From contig NZ_CP108002.1 of assembly GCF_041435055.1 (NCBI RefSeq), positions 4,712,001-4,776,000 of the forward strand: 64,000 nt of DNA. Reading direction: 5' to 3'. The position numbers were made by a program, and so were the translations under genes. Under the pieces are notes generated by a model that was given only the letters and a program-made list of their open reading frames with translations, was not told the DNA's origin and did no database searches. Positions 45,632 through 52,336 of this stretch are shown here, piece after piece. Numbering within the stretch: position 1 is the stretch's first letter; every line of letters begins with the position of its first letter. The stretch is from Streptomyces sp. NBC_00341 (GTDB lineage Bacteria > Actinomycetota > Actinomycetes > Streptomycetales > Streptomycetaceae).

Positions 45632-46119
45632 ATACGACCCGCTTCGGGCCGCTGCCCGCCGAGACCGCCTCACGATGCGCCCCGACCGAACTCGCCCCGG
45701 AGACCGACGCCCACCTCAAGGGCACCGCCCACGACTTCTCCGCACGACTCCTGGGCGGAGTGTGCGGGATCGCCGGCGCATTCACCGTCATGGACGACCT
45801 CTGCGCCTTCCTGCGCTACATGCTCGACACCACCACCACGCCCAGCCGGGCGGGGTTCGGTCCCGCCTGGACCGCGGAATCGCTGACCATCCAGACCGGC
45901 GAGCTGCAGCCGGTGCGCGGCTTGTTCTGGCACACCGTGCCCGGAACTACGCCCACCGATGATGTCTGGGTCCACTACGGCTTCACCGGCACGGGCATGT
46001 GGATCTCGCCAGGCCAGCGCCGGTGGGCGTTGCTCCTGACCAACAAGCTCTACTACACCCGCGACCGTCAGCCCTTGGCGGACGTCCGCAACGCCTTCCG
46101 TGGGCTTGCCTTCGGCTGA
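45540..46119 (+). pseudogene. C-terminal half of a beta-lactamase-family serine hydrolase
   Basis: In the frame that ends at 46,119 the sequence reads LGYLAEHLAGQRLDELATQR, TWQPLGMNTTRFG, GTAHDFSARLLGGVCGIAGA and later WVHYGFTGTGMWISPGQRR, all typical of the second half of serine hydrolases (the H-x-G region replaced by HYGFTGTG). The N-terminal half with the SxxK nucleophile is absent; the join to the MurA part lies near 45,530-45,545. A GTG at 45,532 could start a short product of 195 residues but it would lack the active site. Confidence 0.72.
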
Positions 46120-46255
46120 GATGGCGGCTGCGTACCGAGACTGTGCGGGCTCATGCCGCGCGGCGCGCCTTGACGGCGGCTTTCGCCGGGTGGGAGGTAG
46201 GACAGCCGCCGAGATCGGCAGCCCTGCATGGTTGCGACCGGACGGGCCCCGCCCG

Positions 46256-46687
46256 TCAAAGTACCCAGGCAGGTCGCCACTCGATGGCGTCTTGGACACG
46301 CCTCAGCGCCTCGGCCGGGAGAGGCTCTCCCCGCACGAAGAGAATCCAGCGCCAAGGGCCATCGGCCCATTGCTGGGCGTGCACGATCAGTTCCGGGTCG
46401 TCCTCTGGATGCCAAGCAGCGCCGGGCCAGCCGTAGTCGAACGGTGGCTCTTCACGAGGTTGCCGCACAAGGACCGCCTCCGGATCAACGCGATCATGCT
46501 CTGGCAGCAAGTCCACAGCCACCATGCCCGTGTCGGGGTCACCATCCCTGTGACTTACCTCCTGGAGAGGCCACGGCCACCATCCTGGAGTCGGCAGCAA
46601 GGGCTCTTCTTCGGCGTAGCGTTCATTCCACCGCCGAAACCTCTCGCCTGCCAACCGATCGGGATCATCGGCGTCGAATTCGGGCAC
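46256..46687 (-). CDS. Hypothetical acidic Trp/Pro-rich protein
   Basis: 143 residues from GTG at 46,687, with GAAGGG nine bases upstream and only 5 bases after the stop of the secreted-protein gene, so they are coupled. Composition is acidic and rich in Trp and Pro: LLPTPGWWPWPLQEVSHRDG, WPGAAWHPEDDPELIVHAQQ, WADGPWRWILFVRGEPL. No domain is recognised. The pairing with a secreted partner within an accessory element makes it a candidate immunity or chaperone protein, an idea from layout only. Confidence 0.55.
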   Translation of the reverse strand: MPEFDADDPDRLAGERFRRWNERYAEEEPLLPTPGWWPWPLQEVSHRDGDPDTGMVAVDLLPEHDRVDPEAVLVRQPREEPPFDYGWPGAAWHPEDDPELIVHAQQWADGPWRWILFVRGEPLPAEALRRVQDAIEWRPAWVL

Positions 46688-46692
46688 GTCAT

Positions 46693-47457
46693 CTAGCCCT
46701 TCGCGGTGGTCTTGCAGAGGCTCGTGGTCTTGGCTTTTACACAAACATCCCAACCACGGAATTTCTGCCCGAGCTGACCGTCATCGCCGCGAGAGCGGGA
46801 GCCGTCTGCGAACTTGACATCGATCATGAACATCGGAAACTTCTTGACATTCGGGGTTCTGCCGAAGTTCTTATCGACAACCAGCCCGTTTTTCCCGCCA
46901 CCGCCGGCGGATCGATCGGCACCATCATCACGCCAGCTTGAACAAGTGCGGTCCCTCTCTTTTGAGAGGTTCACGCCGCACTCGTAGTGGTAGCTGGTCT
47001 TGAAGGTGCGTGGGCCCGAATAGGGCTGGGTGTACATCGTCAACTTCCAGCGCTTGGAATTGCGGCCCTGCACATTTTCCCTGAACCGTAATTTCACTTG
47101 CTGCTTTGGCTTGCAACCACCCTGGCCGCAGCTCGCATCGATCGCGTAGATGTCTGCTGACTGGTAGATGTATTTGCCGTCACCCCGCAGTCCTCCGCGG
47201 CGTAGCTTGTAGCCGAGCGGTGTAGAAGTACGCAACTGCGTCGACGGGCTCGCAGAGGCGGAGCGGAGCCATTTTTGTACATGCGCCGGAAGTTCCGATG
47301 TGGGTACCTCCCTATCTACGGGAAGCGGAAAATCGGAAAAATATGAGACTTTGTGCTCTCTCGGTGCGCGATCGGCGTCAGCCAAGGCCGGTGTCATCGA
47401 AGCGACAGCCAGGACACTTGAAATGCCGAAAATCATGTTTACTCGCTTGGTAGGCAA
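46693..47457 (-). CDS. Secreted protein of unknown function, lower GC
   Basis: 254 residues if started at TTG 47,457, which has GGAGG six bases upstream; ATG 47,499 and ATG 47,436 are alternatives. A signal peptide is evident (KRVNMIFGISSVLAVASM, TPALADADR). The mature part has paired cysteines: IDASCGQGGCKPKQQVKLRF, SYHYECGVNL, DRTCSSWRDDG and WDVCVKAKTTSLCKTT, so it is likely disulphide-bonded. I do not recognise the family. GC is visibly lower than neighbours (runs such as GAAAAATATGAGACTTTG), suggesting recent transfer. Coupled to the downstream hypothetical gene. Confidence 0.6.
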   Translation of the reverse strand: MPTKRVNMIFGISSVLAVASMTPALADADRAPREHKVSYFSDFPLPVDREVPTSELPAHVQKWLRSASASPSTQLRTSTPLGYKLRRGGLRGDGKYIYQSADIYAIDASCGQGGCKPKQQVKLRFRENVQGRNSKRWKLTMYTQPYSGPRTFKTSYHYECGVNLSKERDRTCSSWRDDGADRSAGGGGKNGLVVDKNFGRTPNVKKFPMFMIDVKFADGSRSRGDDGQLGQKFRGWDVCVKAKTTSLCKTTAKG

Positions 47458-47948
47458 AGTCAGCCTCCAGGGATAGGTGAGCCGCGAAGCGTGGATCATG
47501 TTTACCCTGGTCGGCAGGTGATTCGGGAGGCGCGCTATGAGGATCACTCGATCGGGCGTTGCCCACCGCCGCTGCCCCCGCGCAGCAGGCGGCCCAAAAC
47601 TGAGGCCGACGACTTCCGGATCCTGATCAGGAGCCCTGCTGGCCGATCCGGGCGGAACGGGAGAGGCTCATCCACCCGGCCGGTGGGGCTCGCTGTTCTG
47701 CCACCAAGGCAGTGAGTCCGGGATGGCAGGCCCCCCGGGGTAGGTTCACGAAGTGGGGCCGGGGCTGGACGCCAGTGCTGCAGGCACGATCAGACACTCA
47801 GTCCTTGAGCTCCGATGCGTGAGCGATGCGTGAGCGGACGCGCTGGCACGATGCGCTCAGATCTGGACCGGACGGCAAGGGCGGGTCTCTGACCAGGAAT
47901 TTCTGGATCTCCGGAGTGCCCAACGGAAGCCCCGGCAGGAATTGGCCG
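47458..47948. other. Right end of the tRNA-Lys element
   Basis: 491 bases without a gene I can support. It contains an 11-bp tandem GATGCGTGAGC at 47,814-47,835, similar to a sequence outside the element at 48,093-48,116. The remainder is mixed composition and may be remnants of a deleted integrase region. Confidence 0.45.
47814..47837. repeat. 24-bp arm-like repeat near attR (partner at 48,093-48,116)
   Basis: GATGCGTGAGC twice in tandem plus GG; the partner CTTGCGTGAGTGATCCGTGA followed by GCGG matches at about 20 of 24 positions. The two flank the att core at roughly 80-135 bp, as arm-type integrase sites would. Confidence 0.4.
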
Positions 47949-48013
47949 GGACTTTTAATCCGTTGGTTGTGGGTTCGAGTCCCACACGGCCTACCTCTGG
48001 CGGGGCGGGGTTT
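47949..48013. repeat. attR-like core: 65-bp direct repeat, right copy with tRNA-Lys 3' fragment
   Basis: Identical to 42,784-42,848. Bases 47,949-47,993 correspond to the anticodon-to-discriminator part of tRNA-Lys; the 5' half is absent, so it cannot make a tRNA. Confidence 0.93.
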
Positions 48014-48033
48014 CCCCCTCTGAACTGCTGCTT

Positions 48034-48067
48034 AGCGCCTCGACCGGCTTCATCCGGCCGAGGCGCT
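48034..48067. terminator. Diverged tRNA-Lys terminator copy at attR
   Basis: AGCGCCTCGACCGG / CCGGCCGAGGCGCT with a 6-base loop. It is a related but not identical version of the hairpin after the intact tRNA-Lys. Confidence 0.7.
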
Positions 48068-48171
48068 TCGTCGTGCCGGGCTTTCCGGGGCTCTTGCGTG
48101 AGTGATCCGTGAGCGGTCAGTCCGACAGCGGCGCTACGGAGAAGCCTTACGGGCACGGGGGCGGCGGCGGT

Positions 48172-49512
48172 TCACAGGGACTTCAGAGCGGCTCGTGCCA
48201 GGGGAGCGTGCAGCGGGTTGAAGTGCGGGTTGATCGCCAGGGCCTTGGTGAGGTCGTCGCGGGCGGCGTCGGTGTTGCCGAGGGATTGCTGGATCATGCC
48301 GCGGTGATAGTGGAAGAGCGCGTTGCGGGTGCCCAGTGCGAGTGCCTTGTCCGAGGCGGTGAGGGCTTCTTCGTCCTGGCCGTTGACGTGGAGGGCCCAG
48401 GCGAGGGCGTCCTGGGAGTCGAGGAAGGGCCGGCTCTTCAGGCTCTTGCGTGCGAGGGCGAGGGCTTGTGCGTGGTCTCCGTGGTCGGCTTCGAAGAGGG
48501 CGGCGTCGGAGTCGAGTGTGACGCCGTTGGCCGCGAAGAGTCTCTGTTCGGCGCGGAAGATCCCGTACTGCTGATCCGCTTCCTTCGTGCGGCCGAGGGA
48601 CTGGTGGAGTTCGCCGAGTTGGAGCACGTATTCGGGAAGCGGCAGGCGTTGTCCGGCCCGGGTGAGGTCGGCGACGGCTTCGGTGTTCTTTCCGAGGGCG
48701 GCCTCGGCCCTGGCTCTGATCTGGAGCAGGGGGGCGTCTTCGGGGACGGCGCGCAGGCCCTCCTCGGCGTCGGTGAGTGCCTGGTGCGCGTCGCCGTTGT
48801 TGAACGCCATTTCGCTGAGGTAGTAGCGGGCGAATGCCTGGTCCGCAGGGCTGCCGGCGCTTTGCAGCGCTCGTTGCATGTCCGTACGCGCGGTCGTGAG
48901 GTCGCCCCGCAGCTCTGCGGCGTAGGAGGCGCGGGCCAGGGAGGGTGTACCGGGCTTGAGGTCCACCATCTTCTGCACGGCGTCGGCGGCCTCGGAGTAG
49001 CGGCCCAGCTGTGTGTGGGCATCGGCGAGCGTTCCGTAGAGGGTGGCGTTGTACGGGTTGACGGCGATGGCGCGCTCGGCCCAGCCCAGTCCTTGGGCGA
49101 AGTTGTGCCGGGCCGCTTCGAGTGCGGCCATGCCGCCCATCGCGGCGAAGTTGTCCGTGCTGTCGAGAGCCAGTGAGCGCTTGAGGACTGCTTCGGCCTT
49201 GGGGTAGTACGTCGGGTCGGCGGTGATCTTCGCCTGCTGGACGTAGTTCAGGCCGAGCGTGCCGAGTGCGACCGGGTCACGCGGGTTGCGTCGTGCGCGG
49301 TCCTGGAGGGTGGTGATGTCGGCGGTCAGCGGGTCGGCGCCGGCGGCGGGGGATCGGGTCGCGTCGGCGTCGGGGGTGCTCGGGGCGCTTTGTGACGCGG
49401 GCCACGGGGCCAGCCCCAGTCCGCCGGCGAGGAAGAGGGCCGCGGCGAGAACGGTGGCCACGGCGGCGGACACCAGGATGCGTCGGTACGTGGGCAGTCG
49501 GCGGAGTCGCAT
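48172..49512 (-). CDS. Membrane-anchored TPR protein
   Basis: 446 residues from ATG at 49,512. One N-terminal membrane segment (RRILVSAAVATVLAAALFLA) is followed by a Pro/Ala-rich linker and about nine tetratricopeptide-like repeats: DPVALGTLGLNYVQQAKITA, NFAQGLGWAERAIAVNPYNA, TLYGTLADAHTQLGRYSEAA and ALFHYHRGMIQQSLGNTDAA. The TPR array faces outside the cell. It is the last gene of the operon DUF4331-sortase-TPR (40 bases after sortase), so it is probably a scaffold for the surface protein or the sortase. No enzyme domain. Confidence 0.88.
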   Translation of the reverse strand: MRLRRLPTYRRILVSAAVATVLAAALFLAGGLGLAPWPASQSAPSTPDADATRSPAAGADPLTADITTLQDRARRNPRDPVALGTLGLNYVQQAKITADPTYYPKAEAVLKRSLALDSTDNFAAMGGMAALEAARHNFAQGLGWAERAIAVNPYNATLYGTLADAHTQLGRYSEAADAVQKMVDLKPGTPSLARASYAAELRGDLTTARTDMQRALQSAGSPADQAFARYYLSEMAFNNGDAHQALTDAEEGLRAVPEDAPLLQIRARAEAALGKNTEAVADLTRAGQRLPLPEYVLQLGELHQSLGRTKEADQQYGIFRAEQRLFAANGVTLDSDAALFEADHGDHAQALALARKSLKSRPFLDSQDALAWALHVNGQDEEALTASDKALALGTRNALFHYHRGMIQQSLGNTDAARDDLTKALAINPHFNPLHAPLARAALKSL

Positions 49513-49552
49513 GGTCTGTTCCCGCTCTGGAGAGTGTGGCCGAGCCCGATGG

Positions 49553-50248
49553 CTAGCCGGCAAGGGTGGCGTAGACGACGAGGTTGTCGAGGTACTCGCC
49601 CTGGGTCCGGTCGTAGGTTCCGCCGCAGGTGATGAGCCTCAGTGCCGGTGGTCCGGTGGTTGCGTAGACCTGGCTGTCGGGGAAGGCGTCCTTCTCGTAA
49701 CTCCGCAGCGCCCGGACCGTGAAGGCGAGTTCCGTGTGGTCGTCGCGACGGACGGTTATCCGGTCGCCCGGCCGCAGTGAGGACAGCCCGTAGAAGGCCG
49801 CTGGTCCGGTGGCGGAATCGACGTGTCCCACGAAGACCGCCGCACCCGGGTCGCCGGGCCGCGGGCCGTCGCTCCACCACCCGACGTCCGTGGGATCCCC
49901 GGGCGCCGCGAGCGTGCCGTCCTGCTGGACGCGGAGGCCGGTGAGTGGCTTGTCGAGGCCGATCGAGGCTATGCGTATGCGCTGGGGCGGTGCCGCGGGC
50001 GTGGCTTCGGTGGTGGTGTCGTCCGACCCCGGCTGGTCAGGGACCTCTCCTATGTCGACGTCCCTGACAGCGTGGGTTGTCGGTGCGAGCAGAGCCCAGG
50101 TGCCGGCTCCGCCGAGCCCGATCCCCGTGGCGACAGCGACCGCCGCGATGATGCGGCGGCGACGCTTCGGCTGGTGTCCCTGGTCGCGCCGCGGTCGCCC
50201 GCTCTCGGATGCCGAGGGCGGGCGACCTGTGGTGGCGGGGCCGGTCAT
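49553..50248 (-). CDS. Class F sortase
   Basis: 231 residues from ATG at 50,248. Basic N-terminus, one membrane segment (RRIIAAVAVATGIGLGGAGT), then the sortase domain: IRIASIGLDKPLTGLRVQQD, the catalytic His in VFVGHVDSATGPAAFYGL and the catalytic Cys in ALRLITCGGTYDR, with Arg close by in TYDR. Class F enzymes are common in actinobacteria; most have no known substrate. Its ATG overlaps the stop of the DUF4331 gene (50,245-50,248), suggesting that the DUF4331 protein is its substrate. Confidence 0.92.
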   Translation of the reverse strand: MTGPATTGRPPSASESGRPRRDQGHQPKRRRRIIAAVAVATGIGLGGAGTWALLAPTTHAVRDVDIGEVPDQPGSDDTTTEATPAAPPQRIRIASIGLDKPLTGLRVQQDGTLAAPGDPTDVGWWSDGPRPGDPGAAVFVGHVDSATGPAAFYGLSSLRPGDRITVRRDDHTELAFTVRALRSYEKDAFPDSQVYATTGPPALRLITCGGTYDRTQGEYLDNLVVYATLAG

Positions 50249-51918
50249 ACCTGGTTGGCGCGCCGCCGGCGCAGGGCCAGCGCTCCCGCACAGGCGAGGA
50301 GTGCTCCGCCGCCGACCGCGGTGACGGCCACGACGGGGAATCCGTCGCCGAAGGCGGTGCCGCCGAGGCCCGCGCCGACGCCGCCGTCGGGGTGCAGGGA
50401 GTCGGCCTGGTTGACCGCCGCGGTGTTGGGCAGCGCGACGTAGGGGAACGAGGCGCCCGGCTGGCGGTAGGGGGTGTCGACCGCGTCGCCCGCTGCGAGG
50501 CCGGTCACGATCTTGCCGGTCTGCGCGGCGCCTTCGAGGGCCTGCAGTTCGATGTCGACGACATCGTCGTTCAGCCGGCGGCCGTTGGGGAAGCCGCCCA
50601 GGTCCTGGGCGAGGACGCCGAGGCGGTTGGGCTTGGCCGTGACCGGCACGGACATGTTCAGCCGCAGTTCCTCGGCCGGGACGAACGCGGCCTTGTCGAC
50701 GTCCGCGTTCAGCAGCTGGGAGTTCAGGTCCGCCTTGATCGGTCCGCACGCCTTGCAGACGCCGGTGAGGAAGATCTCGACCAGGTCGTTGCGCGGCGTC
50801 GCCGGGGCCGGAATCCCGTAGATGCTCTGGATCAGCTTGGGCACGATCGGGTCCTTGACCTTGTCCACGACCGGCGTGACGGTGTGGTCCAGGTCCGGAC
50901 TCAGCGCGTTGAAGGCGTCCTTGTACTTCAGCGGGACGACCACCTCGTTGACCAGCGGGTTACCGAGGCGTGAGACCTGACGCCAGTCGGACTCGCCGCC
51001 CTTGTCGGGCGCGCCGCCCTTGTCCGGTCCCTTGGCGTCCCCGGCCGAGGACGACTCCCCGCCCTTGCCGCCGGCACCTACCACGGCCGCGCCCTTGCGG
51101 TCGGTGGTGGACCAGATGCCGACGACCGGGTTGCGCGTGGCGTCGCCGTTGAGGGCCAGATCCTTCTTCGGTACCTGGAGGGCGATGGTGTTGACGTTGT
51201 AACCGGCGAGCGTGTTGTGCCCGGTCTCCTTGAGGTTGCCTCCGTAGAGGAGGTCGAAGATCCGCAGGTCCAGGAAGAACGGATCGGACGCCTGCCCGGC
51301 AAACGTCTGACCGCCGTTCGGCAGGTCCAGGACGGCCTGCTTGCGCAGCGAGGCGTAGTCGGGCATGGACGCGACACCCACGTTCGACGGCGCCGCCGGG
51401 GCGTCCTTGAGCAGCGTCTTGGTGTTCCCGTGCGCGTCGGTCGCCGTCAGCGTGTACGTCTGACGGAAGTTGAGCGTCGGGTCGTCCAGGGTCTTCACGA
51501 CACCGGTGTTGTAGAGGAACTGGTTGGCGTCGTCCCGGATGTGGTCGGTGAACGCCCAGGTGTACGTGGTGTCGGGCTTGCCGTCACCGTTCCCGTCGAT
51601 CTTGATGTTGTAACGGGCGTCGTTGGCGAACGGGTAGAAGTTCGGCCCGCCGTTGGGTTCCTGGAAGGGGATCCAGTTGGCCACCAGCGTGACCGTGTCC
51701 GGCTTGTCGGGGCTCGTGAAGGCGTAGACGTCGGTGTTGTCGGCCTTCGGGTCCCCCGATGTCAGCGGAGCCTCGCGGTGGCTGGAGGCGGAGCTGGTGC
51801 CGGGCGCCAGGCCGGTGAGCGCCATGGCACTCACCAGGGCGAGGGTGCCGGAGGCTGCGAGGGCCCGTTCGAGGCTGCGAGCCGGGCGTTTGGATCGTGA
51901 GGAGCGGCAGGACTGCAT
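50245..51918 (-). CDS. DUF4331 secreted protein with C-terminal membrane anchor
   Basis: 557 residues from ATG at 51,918. A signal peptide (RALAASGTLALVSAMALTGL, APGTSSA) leads into SSHREAPLTSGDPKADNTDV, the hallmark of DUF4331. The domain continues with FQEPNGGPNFYPFANDARYN and NPLVNEVVVPLKYKDAFNAL. Residues about 290-320 are a Gly/Lys/Asp-rich insert. The C-terminus has LGGTAFGDG, a hydrophobic segment (FPVVAVTAVGGGALLACAGA) and RRRR, the layout of a cell-wall sorting signal but without a canonical LPxTG. First gene of the operon with sortase and TPR protein. Function of DUF4331 is unknown. Confidence 0.92.
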   Translation of the reverse strand: MQSCRSSRSKRPARSLERALAASGTLALVSAMALTGLAPGTSSASSHREAPLTSGDPKADNTDVYAFTSPDKPDTVTLVANWIPFQEPNGGPNFYPFANDARYNIKIDGNGDGKPDTTYTWAFTDHIRDDANQFLYNTGVVKTLDDPTLNFRQTYTLTATDAHGNTKTLLKDAPAAPSNVGVASMPDYASLRKQAVLDLPNGGQTFAGQASDPFFLDLRIFDLLYGGNLKETGHNTLAGYNVNTIALQVPKKDLALNGDATRNPVVGIWSTTDRKGAAVVGAGGKGGESSSAGDAKGPDKGGAPDKGGESDWRQVSRLGNPLVNEVVVPLKYKDAFNALSPDLDHTVTPVVDKVKDPIVPKLIQSIYGIPAPATPRNDLVEIFLTGVCKACGPIKADLNSQLLNADVDKAAFVPAEELRLNMSVPVTAKPNRLGVLAQDLGGFPNGRRLNDDVVDIELQALEGAAQTGKIVTGLAAGDAVDTPYRQPGASFPYVALPNTAAVNQADSLHPDGGVGAGLGGTAFGDGFPVVAVTAVGGGALLACAGALALRRRRANQV

Positions 51919-52336
51919 GGGCCATCCGTTTCCGGTGAGAGCCGCGGCCTTCCGGAAGGTGAATTCCGGAAGGTGAAGGGAGGCGGCTGGGAGCTGCGCT
52001 CGAAGTGCCACCCGGGAGTACGCCGGGCCCGGCCCGGAGGTGAGACCCACGCGGCAAGCGTCACACGGTGTGACTAGGAGCTACGTAAAGGGCACCATGG
52101 GTGATGGGTCTCCGCACGACGTAGGGGCCGAACGAGCGCCCCCACAGCGACGCCCCCTGCGTCGGCCCGGAGGGGTTCGCTGAGCCGCGTGGGTGACGAG
52201 CCGGCCGGGGCAGTCGGTCACGGATGAGGAACGGGTACCACTGGGGTCCCGCCCGTCAGGCGGTCCACCCACCAGTCTGCAGGCTGCGCCGACCGCCCCG
52301 GCGTCCCTCCTGCGTCCCCCGCCGGAGGCGAAACGG
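51919..52336. promoter_or_regulatory. Divergent control region of DUF4331 operon and metal transporter
   Basis: 418 bases shared by two outward-facing transcription units. GGAGG for the transporter lies at 52,324-52,328. ACACGGTGTGACTAGGAGCT at 52,063-52,082 is a short dyad (CACGGTGTG) and may be a promoter or operator. Nothing else stands out by eye. Confidence 0.4.

Larger units (their letters stand above)
42784..48013. mobile_element. Putative integrated element at tRNA-Lys (no integrase seen)
   Basis: A 5,165-bp offset separates the two 65-bp att-like repeats: the left copy completes an intact tRNA-Lys, while the right has only the 3' part in the same orientation, the classic outcome of tRNA-targeted site-specific integration. 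Cargo: flavoprotein, frameshifted XRE regulator, ATPase-MurA fusion, truncated serine hydrolase and two unknown genes, one of lower GC. No tyrosine recombinase, excisionase or replication gene is present. The element is therefore decayed or mobilised in trans. Confidence 0.7.

Noticed and set aside
46228..46941. A 237-codon + strand frame overlapping the secreted-protein gene
   Set aside because: It has no ribosome site or domain and runs opposite two genes with better starts and, for one, a signal peptide.
42849..47948. Search for an integrase, excisionase or relaxase in the tRNA-Lys element
   Set aside because: No frame on either strand showed the R-H-R-Y pattern of tyrosine recombinases or serine recombinase motifs, so none is annotated.
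47949..47993. Right copy of tRNA-Lys as a second functional tRNA
   Set aside because: The 5' half (acceptor 5' strand and D arm) is absent; only the 3' part remains.
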